Origin: Lachnospiraceae bacterium
GTDB lineage: Bacteria > Bacillota > Clostridia > Lachnospirales > Lachnospiraceae
Reading direction: 5' to 3'
DNA length: 64,000 nt
Assembly: GCA_030524635.1 (NCBI GenBank)
Contig: JAUNGG010000002.1
Coordinates: 62,001 to 126,000, forward strand
Shown here: positions 53,041-61,194 of the stretch, piece after piece
Position numbering within the stretch: position 1 is the stretch's first letter
How the letters are laid out: the number at the start of each line of letters is the position of its first letter
Notes under the pieces: generated by a model
Database searches by the model: none
What the model saw: the letters and a program-made list of their open reading frames with translations, nothing else
What the model was told of the DNA's origin: nothing
Made by a program: the position numbers and the translations under genes

Positions 53041-53118
53041 AAATATGCCCTCCGCTTCTTTCAATATTAAAATACCTAATCTTCCTGCCACCTTCTGCCC
53101 CAGACGTCCCATCACACA

Positions 53119-53255
53119 GCAGCCAGGAATCATGGTTCCCTAAAGAAACCGTAAAAAACGACGGCACTTAGGCGCGGTCTCCCACGCGCCTTAGTACCGC
53201 TTCGTTTTTTCCCGAGCGAGAGCGCGTTTCTGTGGGAACCATGGTTTCTGGCTGC
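53119..53255. repeat. 137-bp imperfect palindromic element between proS and cca
   Basis: Outer 22-base arms (53119-53140 and 53234-53255) are complementary with two mismatches. Nested inside are AGAAAC/GTTTCT, and an inner hairpin with AAAAAACG arms and a GC-rich tip (GGCGCG/CGCGCC at 53171-53188). The inner part (53152-53210) has T runs on both strands and can serve as terminator for proS. The outer arms are not needed for that, so the whole may be a mobile palindromic repeat. Confidence 0.7.
53152..53210 (-). terminator. Terminator of proS (bidirectional hairpin)
   Basis: AAAAAACGA-GCGG-ACT-AGGCGCG pairs with CGCGCCT-AGT-CCG-CGTTTTTT (mismatches between), loop TGGGAGAC. It starts about 100 bases after the proS stop. 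Confidence 0.75.
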
Positions 53256-53311
53256 GTTCCCGAAGCCAGGTTGACTCAACATTCTGACCCGGAAGCAGAT
53301 CCTTCTCTATT

Positions 53312-54745
53312 TTAATAAGCCCGGCCCCAGTAAACCATCTTCTTCGCCGGCTTACCGCAGCAGACACAGGTATCTGCCAGATGCTCCTGGGCAAATGGCA
53401 TACAGCGGGAGGTAGCACCGGTCTCTTCCTTCACCTTATCCTCGCAGGCCTGATCGCCGCACCACATTGCCTTCACAAAGCCTGGCTTGGTATTGATGGT
53501 CTCCACGAACTCATCCCAATTCACTGCAGAATAGGTGTGGGCCTCACGATGTGCTCTTGCCCGCTCCAGCATGTCTGCCTGGATCGTATCCAGCATCTTT
53601 GCAACCTCTGCCTCTAATTCATCTAAGGAAACCACTGTCTTTTCATGGGTATCCCGGCGGACCAGCACAGCCTGATTATTGGCCATATCCTTCGGTCCGA
53701 TCTCCACACGCAGCGGAATGCCGCGCATCTCGCACTCGCTGAACTTCCAGCCCGGGCTCTTATCGGAATCATCCACCTTCACCTTAAAGTTGGACAGGCG
53801 GTCCCGCAGCTCATATGCCTTGTCCAGAACGCCTTCCTTCTGCTGCTGAACCGGGATAATGATCACCTGAGTCGGAGCGATTCTTGGAGGCAGCACCAGA
53901 CCATTATTATCGCCGTGAACCATGATGATGGCGCCGATCATACGGGTGGTCATGCCCCAGGAGGTCTGATGAACATACTTTAAGGTGTTATCCTTATCTG
54001 CAAACTGTACGCCGAAGGCCTTTGCAAAGCCGTCGCCGAAGTTATGGCTGGTACCGGACTGAAGCGCCTTGCCGTCATGCATCAGAGACTCGATGGTGTA
54101 GGTAGCCTCAGCGCCTGCAAACTTCTCCTTATCCGTCTTCTGACCCTTTACAACCGGGATTGCCAGCACCTGCTCGCAGAAATCTGCGTATACATTCAGC
54201 ATCTGGATCGTTCTTGCCTCTGCCTCCTCAGCGGTTGCATGAGCCGTATGCCCCTCCTGCCATAAGAACTCTCTGGAACGAAGGAATGGACGGGTGGTCT
54301 TTTCCCAGCGCACAACGGAGCACCACTGATTGTATACACGAGGCAGATCACGGTAGGAATGAATGTCCTTGGCATAGAAATCGCAGAATAATGTTTCAGA
54401 GGTAGGTCTTACACAGAGACGCTCCTGCAGCGGCTCCAGTCCGCCGTGGGTCACCCATGCAACCTCTGGGGCAAAGCCTTCTACATGGTCCTTCTCCTTC
54501 TCCAAAAGGCCTTCCGGAATAAACAGCGGCATGTATACATTCTGCACCCCAGTCTCCTTAAAGCGGCGGTCCAGTTCATTCTGGATATTCTCCCAGATTG
54601 CATAGCCTGCCGGCTTGATCACCATGCAGCCCTTTACACTTGCATAATCGCAAAGCTCTGCCTTTTTCACCACATCGGTATACCACTGGGCGAAATCCTC
54701 GTCCATGGATGTGATGGCCTCTACCATTTTCTTGTCCTTAGCCAT
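53312..54745 (-). CDS. proS: Proline--tRNA ligase (archaeal/eukaryote-type ProS)
   Basis: 477 residues. Class II synthetase motif 2 ([18 protein letters not shown]) and motif 3 region ([23 protein letters not shown]), with a zinc-binding-like C-terminal domain ending [15 protein letters not shown], the Tyr terminus seen in this ProS type. The bacterial editing insert is absent. Attaches proline to tRNAPro. Start at 54745 follows AAAAGGAG. The frame is open to 54991 through the leader. Controlled by a T-box. Confidence 0.96.
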   Translation of the reverse strand: MAKDKKMVEAITSMDEDFAQWYTDVVKKAELCDYASVKGCMVIKPAGYAIWENIQNELDRRFKETGVQNVYMPLFIPEGLLEKEKDHVEGFAPEVAWVTHGGLEPLQERLCVRPTSETLFCDFYAKDIHSYRDLPRVYNQWCSVVRWEKTTRPFLRSREFLWQEGHTAHATAEEAEARTIQMLNVYADFCEQVLAIPVVKGQKTDKEKFAGAEATYTIESLMHDGKALQSGTSHNFGDGFAKAFGVQFADKDNTLKYVHQTSWGMTTRMIGAIIMVHGDNNGLVLPPRIAPTQVIIIPVQQQKEGVLDKAYELRDRLSNFKVKVDDSDKSPGWKFSECEMRGIPLRVEIGPKDMANNQAVLVRRDTHEKTVVSLDELEAEVAKMLDTIQADMLERARAHREAHTYSAVNWDEFVETINTKPGFVKAMWCGDQACEDKVKEETGATSRCMPFAQEHLADTCVCCGKPAKKMVYWGRAY

Positions 54746-54861
54746 GATAACTTCTCCTTTTCTTTTCAGCTTTTCAAAATTTTGAACGGTTTTGTTCCTG
54801 GGGCAGCAGCTTTTTCTGCCTGAAACTCCTTTACAGCACAAATCGCCCTGCAGTTTCCGGG

Positions 54862-55147
54862 AAAGAAAAAAGCTGCCGTCCCCTGTCAAACACAAGGGAC
54901 CGAACAGCTTCGGCGGTACCACCCTATCTTCAATCCTGGAATCATTCTGGAAATCTTTGCTTCTGATCTCCAGTTCCAGGATCACTCTCACTTCTCATCC
55001 GTTAACGCCGGTAACTACGCTGCGCTTATCTCACGCAGAGCTCCAAGGCCGGTTCAGCATACAGGGACCGGAACGCCTTCCACCATACGGCCTTCTCTCT
55101 GTGCGGTATCTATCCCTACTAATCCTCTTCATCGCTTTTTGTTTTGT
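54862..55147 (-). promoter_or_regulatory. T-box riboswitch leader of proS
   Basis: The antiterminator bulge sequence GGTGGTACCGCC is at 54912-54923 (minus). The competing terminator AGCTG...CAGCT spans 54871-54909 with a T run at 54862-54870. Stem I region has AGAGAG...CTCT. Upstream is a consensus promoter: TTGACA (55177-55182), 17 bases, TACAAT (55154-55159). A Pro codon is expected at the specifier; CCG or CCT in GAACCGGCCTTGG are candidates. Uncharged tRNAPro would turn on proS. Confidence 0.92.
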
Positions 55148-55231
55148 AGGTAGATTGTACGCTAAATTTGCAGCTTTGTCAATTATGAAAACAGCCTAAG
55201 TTACCCAAAAGTTCTTCCGGCAATCAGAACA

Positions 55232-55756
55232 TTAATAGCAGATTTTCCTCTCTGCAAGGTCCTTCTCTTCCTTTCTTGCAGCCGCCTGCGCCGCCAGGCA
55301 AAGATTCTTCAGAGCCGTATTTAACCCGCCGTCTCCCTTTTTCGGTACTTTCACAATGGGCAGCTTTTTCTTGTATTCCTTAATGACCGCAGCATTCTCC
55401 TCCGACATCGCTGCAACGGCAGGTATGCCGGTCTTGACCCGGATATCCATGGCAAGCTTGGCGCACATATTGCTGTAATCCGGATAATTAAAGGAAGGTC
55501 CGCAGATCACCACATCTGGATTCAGCTTGATCGCCATAGCACACAGCTTTCTGGTCACCTCCTCCGGATTTTCCTCATAGGTGCCCGTCCCGCAGGTCAA
55601 GCAGGCAATCACCTTCTCCTCCAGCTCCTTTAAAAAGGGCTTCATCATAATCGCAGGACCAATCACACTCCGGGTGCCGCTCAGCGGCACCATCCGGTCA
55701 TCTTTTGTTCCTTGGCCAGACTGTACCTGGTCATAAATCATTACAATCTTAATCAT
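55232..55756 (-). CDS. Short GrdB-like protein (glycine/sarcosine/betaine reductase B-related), non-selenocysteine
   Basis: 174 residues. IACLTCGTGTYEENPEEVTRKLC and NPDVVICGPSFNYPDYSNMCAKLAMDIRVKTGIPAVAAMSEEN follow the N-terminal half of GrdB-type proteins, where the pattern GPxFNxGRYG...IPxVTxMxxEN is usual. The C-terminal half with the selenocysteine is missing, and the gene ends in TAA. It may be a binding or modifying protein instead of a reductase. It lies 78 bases after the PTS EIIA gene. Its role in a PTS operon is not known. Confidence 0.65.
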   Translation of the reverse strand: MIKIVMIYDQVQSGQGTKDDRMVPLSGTRSVIGPAIMMKPFLKELEEKVIACLTCGTGTYEENPEEVTRKLCAMAIKLNPDVVICGPSFNYPDYSNMCAKLAMDIRVKTGIPAVAAMSEENAAVIKEYKKKLPIVKVPKKGDGGLNTALKNLCLAAQAAARKEEKDLAERKICY

Positions 55757-55834
55757 GTCTTCCTCCTATCGGCTGCTTCCGCGCAAGCGGCCTGACTGTC
55801 CTGCACACATTATTTTCCGTTACATTATTATCTT

Positions 55835-56209
55835 CTAGCATTGATCCGGCGTTTCCCTGCTGCACGCTCCTGCCTGGAGAACTGCCATTTTTCCATCCAG
55901 ATCATCGATCCGCTGATAGGTATCGATCAATTCACTTGCAATAATCTGGAAGCCTTCTGCGCTCATAAGCTGATCCTCCGCATGTACCAGAATCAGAGAA
56001 CCGCCTACCTGCTCTCCCTTGGCCTCCTTCTGGATCAATTCAAAGTGCGCCGCATGTCCGGCCAGATACTGCTCCCGGCCCTCTGCCATGCAGGCTGCAG
56101 CGCCCTCATAATCGCCGGCCTTTGCCTTGTGGATCGCTTCAATATAGCTGGAACGCGCCAGCCCTACATTGGAAATAATCTGAAAACAAATACGTTCTAA
56201 TTCTTCCAT
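55835..56209 (-). CDS. PTS lactose/cellobiose-type EIIA
   Basis: 124 residues, all helical. The phosphorylated histidine is H76 in LILVHAEDQLMSAE; H52 and H55 lie in the GHAAHFELIQKEA stretch. It passes phosphate from HPr to EIIB. Ends RETPDQC. 15 bases after the EIIC gene in the same operon. Confidence 0.92.
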   Translation of the reverse strand: MEELERICFQIISNVGLARSSYIEAIHKAKAGDYEGAAACMAEGREQYLAGHAAHFELIQKEAKGEQVGGSLILVHAEDQLMSAEGFQIIASELIDTYQRIDDLDGKMAVLQAGACSRETPDQC

Positions 56210-56224
56210 AAAAACCCCTCTTTC

Positions 56225-57553
56225 TTACAGGTCATCAAAGGACAGATCGTCCAGGGAAATATCATCCTCATCGCTGTCAGCTGCCTGTTCACTCTCTTTC
56301 TGGTACTGCTTATCCATCATCTTTACAAACGGCATATAGATAAAGACGCCGATAATCAGAAGCACAAGCTGCAGCAGCGCGCCCCTCCATCCCGTTGTTA
56401 AAAATCCGGAGATCACCACCGGCGTGGTCCACGGCATCTGCACGCCGCTGCAGAAGGGAACCAGTCCGCTTACCATAGAAAAATAACTGATAATGATATT
56501 GACAATAGGAGTGAGCAAAAACGGCACCGCAATGATGGGATTCAGCACAATAGGCAGACCAAACACAACCGGCTCATTGATGCCGAACAGCGCCGGCACA
56601 AAGGAAATCTTGCTCAGATCCTTGATCCGCTTCGAGCGGCATACCAGAATCATGGCGATCAGCATGGAAAGGGTAGAGCCACATCCTCCGAAGGTGGTAA
56701 ACAAATCATAAAACTGCTGATTGATCACATTCGGCAGGGGAAGCCCGGCCTGGAGCGCATGAAGATTATCCACCGACAATGGAGTTAAGATGGGCTGCAT
56801 AATACTTCCCACAATGGAGCCGCCGTTGATTCCGAAGAACCAGAACAGATGCTGGAAGCCCATTGCAATAATCACAGCTCCCAGTGTATTCCCCAGGGAC
56901 AGCAGCGGTTTCTGCAGGAATCGGAACACAAAGTCAAAGGCGTTGTGATAGGGAGTCAGGGCAAACAGCACATTGATCAGGAAAAACACCAGCATAACCA
57001 CTCCGGAAGGAATCAATGCCGCAAAGGACTTTGTAACGGTAGGCGGCACCCCGGCCGGCATCTTGATCACCCAGCCCTTTTTCGTCACCCAGGCATAAAT
57101 ATGAACTGCCAGAAAGGTGCAGATGATCCCCACAAAAATTCCCTTAGAGCCAACCCAGCCAAGGGGAATTCCGGTTATCATCATATCGCCCTCAGCGATC
57201 TTAAAGGGCATTAATAGAAACCAAGCTACCAATCCTACTACGGCGCCGGCCAGCCGGTCCACCTCCAATTGCTCAGAAAAGGAATAGCCAATACCGATTA
57301 CTGCCAGGATCGCCATAATATCAAAGGTAGCGCTGGTGGGCTTTGCCATGTAAGCAGTCCAATTCTCCCCGAAAAACTGTGCCCAGAATTCCGTCCAGTT
57401 GGGGATCGGGAAATTGGCGATCAGCAGAAAAAAGGAACCGATGATCAGAAGCGGGGTTGACAGCAAAAAGCCATCCCGGATTGCAATCAGATATTTATTC
57501 TTTCCGATCCGTTCAGCAAGCGGCATAAAAATACGTTCCATTCTGTTAAACAT
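56225..57553 (-). CDS. PTS cellobiose-type EIIC permease
   Basis: 442 residues, about ten membrane helices. Features of CelB/ChbC-type EIIC: MERIFMPLAERIGKNKYLIAIRDGF, GINEPVVFGLPIVLNPIIAVPF, and an acidic C-terminal tail (DEDDISLDDLSFDDL). It imports and phosphorylates a disaccharide or amino-sugar with EIIB/EIIA. MupG in the operon suggests N-acetylmuramic-acid-containing disaccharides. Confidence 0.93.
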   Translation of the reverse strand: MFNRMERIFMPLAERIGKNKYLIAIRDGFLLSTPLLIIGSFFLLIANFPIPNWTEFWAQFFGENWTAYMAKPTSATFDIMAILAVIGIGYSFSEQLEVDRLAGAVVGLVAWFLLMPFKIAEGDMMITGIPLGWVGSKGIFVGIICTFLAVHIYAWVTKKGWVIKMPAGVPPTVTKSFAALIPSGVVMLVFFLINVLFALTPYHNAFDFVFRFLQKPLLSLGNTLGAVIIAMGFQHLFWFFGINGGSIVGSIMQPILTPLSVDNLHALQAGLPLPNVINQQFYDLFTTFGGCGSTLSMLIAMILVCRSKRIKDLSKISFVPALFGINEPVVFGLPIVLNPIIAVPFLLTPIVNIIISYFSMVSGLVPFCSGVQMPWTTPVVISGFLTTGWRGALLQLVLLIIGVFIYMPFVKMMDKQYQKESEQAADSDEDDISLDDLSFDDL

Positions 57554-57555
57554 AA

Positions 57556-57882
57556 TCAGCCCTCCGTTTCCTTTGCTTTCAGCAGCTTAATTGCAAACTT
57601 CAGCACCTTTTCTCCGTTCATCATGCCATAATCACCGGCATCGATCACCGCAACCGGCACCTGATCACCAAAGCGCTGATTGATCTCCTTGTAGCGGAAC
57701 TTGACCTGCGGTCCCAGAAGGATCACATCTGGATGAAGCTCCTCCATGATCTGTCCGATCTTTCCATCGGGGAATGCCTGCACCTCCAATGGCAGCTTGT
57801 GCTGGTCTGCCGCCTTCTGCATGCTGCTGGCCAGCATACTGGTGGACATTCCGGCACTGCAGAATAAATAAATTCGTTTCAT
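57556..57882 (-). CDS. PTS cellobiose-type EIIB
   Basis: 108 residues. Active-site Cys is C8 in LFCSAGMSTSMLA. Fold as in CelA/ChbB. It hands phosphate to the sugar bound by EIIC. A GGAGG site is just upstream. Two bases separate its stop from the EIIC start. Confidence 0.93.
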   Translation of the reverse strand: MKRIYLFCSAGMSTSMLASSMQKAADQHKLPLEVQAFPDGKIGQIMEELHPDVILLGPQVKFRYKEINQRFGDQVPVAVIDAGDYGMMNGEKVLKFAIKLLKAKETEG

Positions 57883-57920
57883 AGCTTATTTCCTCCTCTT
57901 AAATTGATAAGTATTCGCTT

Positions 57921-59918
57921 TCAATCCATCACCCGGTCCATAAAGTCTTCATACCCGCAGGGCACGCACAGCTCTGACAACTTGTCCATATGGTTTACCA
58001 GGTCGGATATCCAGTCAAAAAATATTTTGATCATTCTCTGATCCTCTTCATTTACTGCAAACAGCATTACCAGGCGCACATCAAAGCTTCCCCAGCGAAC
58101 CGGGTTCTTCAGCTGTGCAACTGCAATGGTGGAGATCTTAGCAAAGGAGCCGAAGGCGTGAGGGATGGCAAAGGTGTCCACAAAGGAGGTGGGCGACATG
58201 CGCTCCCGCTTCAGCACCACATCACAGAAGGAGTCGTCAATCAGCCCGTCCCGCTCCATGTCCCTGCAGAGAAATCGTATAATCTCTTCTGCCGAGCTGC
58301 ATTCCAGGTTTTCATAGTAATATTCCCGCCGGATCAGATTTCCGATATGGGCAGTAAATTCCAGGTGGAACGCCTTCTTTTCCAGCTGGTTCAATGCCTT
58401 CAGAATATTGGTCTCTGTATCGATATCCACGAACAGATTAATCAAAACAGTGGGAACATCCAGGCTGTGAGTAATGGGAAATGCAGTTAAAATCAAATCT
58501 GGCTCCAGCGCCTCCACCGCTATCTTTTCAAAATAATGCATGGTAGCCACGATCTCCATTTTTTCAGAAAACATATCAGAAATCTTGACAACACATATTT
58601 TGGAAAATGACTGCTTGTACGGCAGGATCATCACAGCCCGGTATTTTCTTCCTGCATTCATCCGCTCGCTGGCGGCGCCTAAATGAATGGCGATAAATCC
58701 GCTCTCTGTGTCAGATATCTCAATTCCCAGGGTTCTCCCCAAAAACTCTGTGATCACGATCCCCATCTCAAAGACCAGCGGGTATTTCCGTTTGATCTCC
58801 TCTAAAAATATATCCTTCAGGCGAAGCTGATTCTTCTCCCGTTCAATTAAGCCGTGGAGATGCATCTTAAGCCCGGTTTTCAGATCCTCATCGGCCCTAA
58901 AATCGATGCCGAAGGTTTCCCGTACATAATCCAGCACCTGATCCGTCAGCTTGGAGGTATTCACCCAGGTACCCCGGAACCGGATAAAATCATTGGTGTA
59001 ATCGGCGGCCCGCCTTCCCATAATAATGATGGCGAACCGGCTGATCTCACTGTCTGGCACCTTGATATGAAGCCGGTCTGATATCCGCTGGAAAAAATCA
59101 GATGCGATCTGATACTCAATGGTTTCTGTCAGGTTTCCTTCCGTCTCCTCCATGCGGATATAATCGGAGTGCATCATTCTCTCAATGCTGGTCCCTGCAT
59201 GAAGCATCACCATCGGCATCATGGCATCCCGGATGGAATAATCATAGCTTTTAATCACCTTCTCCAGGATATCCTTCACCTCCAGGAGATCGAATCTTTT
59301 GAAAAGCGCTGCAAACTGATTCAGGTTCAGGAAATTTTTCTGCACCTCTGCCACCAGAAGATCCTTATAAAATTTCCGTTTGCTCAATTCATCTCCCTGG
59401 AGCGAGATCAGCTCCCGGCTGCGGATCAGCTTCAGATTCGCATATGGCTCCAGCAGCTTCCGGATCCGTTTCAAATCATGATCCAGGGAATAGCCGCTGA
59501 CGTAAAGCTGGCTCTGAAGGATAGTCAGATTCAGCGCCCTTCCCTCAAACAAAAGCCTTTGGATAATATAACCGCATCTGGTATTGGCACTCTGTTCATC
59601 CATGACTGCATTCTTTTTTTGACCGGGTGCTCCGGCCTTCAAATTCTGCTGCCCGGTCCCCATAACCTGCTGCCCAGCCTGCTCCGCCGGCTTTTCGGCA
59701 AGCGGTCTTCCACGCCCCGGAATGATACAATAGCCAAACTGCACATTCGACTGGATAATCGGATATGGCTGCCGTCCATTGATATCCCGGATGTCTGAGC
59801 GGATGGTCCGGTCTGACACCTGCAGAAGTGCAGCCAGCTGCCTTCCGGTCATCCACCCGCCCTGGTCCGTTAAAATTTCCTGAAGCCTCCGCTGGCGTTT
59901 ATTTTCCATTGCTGTCAT
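57921..59918 (-). CDS. PRD-containing PTS-regulated transcriptional activator (LicR/MtlR type)
   Basis: 665 residues: two helix-turn-helix domains (about 10-60 and 110-170) separated by a Gln/Ala/Gly-rich linker, PRD1 and PRD2 (about 200-400), an EIIB-like domain (about 410-500), and EIIA (about 520-665) with H587 in FAIPHAFGSF. The EIIB part lacks the usual Cys in its first loop (ILPYKQSFSKI), so this relay step is lost. It probably activates the operon from the palindrome at 61090-61107. Lies between mupG and EIIB. Confidence 0.9.
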   Translation of the reverse strand: MTAMENKRQRRLQEILTDQGGWMTGRQLAALLQVSDRTIRSDIRDINGRQPYPIIQSNVQFGYCIIPGRGRPLAEKPAEQAGQQVMGTGQQNLKAGAPGQKKNAVMDEQSANTRCGYIIQRLLFEGRALNLTILQSQLYVSGYSLDHDLKRIRKLLEPYANLKLIRSRELISLQGDELSKRKFYKDLLVAEVQKNFLNLNQFAALFKRFDLLEVKDILEKVIKSYDYSIRDAMMPMVMLHAGTSIERMMHSDYIRMEETEGNLTETIEYQIASDFFQRISDRLHIKVPDSEISRFAIIIMGRRAADYTNDFIRFRGTWVNTSKLTDQVLDYVRETFGIDFRADEDLKTGLKMHLHGLIEREKNQLRLKDIFLEEIKRKYPLVFEMGIVITEFLGRTLGIEISDTESGFIAIHLGAASERMNAGRKYRAVMILPYKQSFSKICVVKISDMFSEKMEIVATMHYFEKIAVEALEPDLILTAFPITHSLDVPTVLINLFVDIDTETNILKALNQLEKKAFHLEFTAHIGNLIRREYYYENLECSSAEEIIRFLCRDMERDGLIDDSFCDVVLKRERMSPTSFVDTFAIPHAFGSFAKISTIAVAQLKNPVRWGSFDVRLVMLFAVNEEDQRMIKIFFDWISDLVNHMDKLSELCVPCGYEDFMDRVMD

Positions 59919-59946
59919 ATGGTTACTCCTTCATTCTTAAGTTCAA

Positions 59947-61032
59947 TCAGCAAAATCCAAACACCTTCCTCGGCTCCATATAATCCAGGAGGAACAGCTC
60001 CCGCTCCGGAATATGTCCGATCACATTCTTCCGCCCATCATTTGGCATTGGCTTTAATGCAATATGCAGCTCGCCCTTGTATCTGGAATATGCATCATTC
60101 AGTATTACCACATCCCCCGGCTTTAAATCCCGGGTATTGGCGGCAGGAATCGATGCCTGTCCGAAGGTCTGCCGGGGCGCCGAGGAACGAACCATGTAAT
60201 CACTGGCATCCCCGCGGTTAGCGTGCTTTGGACCGTAATACAAAATATTCCGCTCCACATCTGTCAGTTCCTTTTCCAGTTCGATCCCAAAGGTGAGAAG
60301 CCCTGGTGTGATGCGGGCACAGGCCGCCAGCTCCTCCTCGGATGCAAAGGCATTGGCAATCAGCACATCATCGATCATCCGGGTTGCAAACAGATGGCGC
60401 ACCTGAAGATCAATGGGCAGGCCCCGGTGCATCTCCAGTGTGCACAGCCCTTCATTTACCGGCCAGGGGCCAAAGGTATTGCCGTTGTTGCTGGATACAA
60501 ATGCTGCTGTATGAAGATGATACTGCTTCATCACCTGATTGCAGTTATTAAAATGCTCCAGACTTAATCCTGTATATTTTTGAGGATAAAAATTATGGCA
60601 AGTAATCAGATTGTCCGGATTGGGGAAATTGGACATTACATTGTCGATATAGCCCCACCCGGAGCTGGCGTTCAGCTCGATCTTTAAACCGCCGTTATAG
60701 GTCATCAGGCTTTCCTTCATTCCGTCAAAGCCTTCATCCAGGCGGATCCCATCTGCATGGATCTCATGAAACAGCGACAGGTCGTCATAAGAAATGTTCA
60801 TCCGGGAAAATACTGCCGGACTCACATCCAGGGTCACTTCCATGTGCTCCTCATGAGCTGCATCAATCAGATCCCGGAACTCTGCCACAAGCTCTTCTCT
60901 GGTTTTTGTTCCCACACTTAACAGACAAGTAAACACCCGCCGAAAACCATATTTTCCTGCCAGATGAATATATGCCATATCCTTCTCCCTGGTTGAATGC
61001 TCTGGATAAATTGAAATTCCTAATCCTGCCAT
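59947..61032 (-). CDS. mupG: MupG-type (DUF871) phosphoglycosidase
   Basis: 361 residues. An N-terminal TIM barrel (GISIYPEHSTREKDMAYIHLAGKYGFRRVFTCLLS...) and a C-terminal cyclophilin-like domain (ELHIALKPMPNDGR). MupG of Staphylococcus is a 6-phospho-N-acetylmuramidase that cleaves imported MurNAc-6P-GlcNAc, as in peptidoglycan recovery. Here it heads a PTS operon whose EIIC is cellobiose-type, so the substrate may be this muropeptide disaccharide or a related one. AGGAGG before ATG. Confidence 0.85.
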   Translation of the reverse strand: MAGLGISIYPEHSTREKDMAYIHLAGKYGFRRVFTCLLSVGTKTREELVAEFRDLIDAAHEEHMEVTLDVSPAVFSRMNISYDDLSLFHEIHADGIRLDEGFDGMKESLMTYNGGLKIELNASSGWGYIDNVMSNFPNPDNLITCHNFYPQKYTGLSLEHFNNCNQVMKQYHLHTAAFVSSNNGNTFGPWPVNEGLCTLEMHRGLPIDLQVRHLFATRMIDDVLIANAFASEEELAACARITPGLLTFGIELEKELTDVERNILYYGPKHANRGDASDYMVRSSAPRQTFGQASIPAANTRDLKPGDVVILNDAYSRYKGELHIALKPMPNDGRKNVIGHIPERELFLLDYMEPRKVFGFC

Positions 61033-61089
61033 TATTCAGTTCCTCCTATTCTATCAGCTTATACTATGTAAGTTATATCATGGACCAAA

Positions 61090-61107
61090 ACTGCATAAAA
61101 TTGCAGT
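61090..61107 (-). promoter_or_regulatory. Palindrome upstream of the mupG-PTS operon
   Basis: Perfect palindrome ACTGCA-TAAAAT-TGCAGT, 58 bases before the mupG start codon. It lies upstream of AT-rich -10-like sequence (TAGTAT/TATAAG near 61043-61055). A likely site for the PRD activator. The order on the minus strand also resembles a RAT sequence (TTACTGC...GCAG), but no terminator overlaps it. Confidence 0.5.
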
Positions 61108-61137
61108 AAAAATTTTTCCTAGCGTCTTAGGAAAAAG

Positions 61138-61178
61138 GGAAACGCAGGAAGCTTTCGTAAGCAGCTTCCTGCGTTTCC
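61138..61178 (-). terminator. Intrinsic terminator after the GH28 gene
   Basis: Perfect 16-bp stem (GGAAACGCAGGAAGCT and its complement) with a 9-base loop, followed by CTTTTT on the minus strand. It begins 17 bases after the stop. Confidence 0.95.
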
Positions 61179-61194
61179 TCTAAATTAAGTCCTT

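Noticed and set aside
55232-55234. Selenocysteine extension of the GrdB-like gene
   Set aside because: The frame ends in TAA, not TGA.
61083-61110. RAT antiterminator for the mupG operon
   Set aside because: It looks similar (TTACTGC...GCAG) but no overlapping terminator follows, and the regulator is the DNA-binding activator type.
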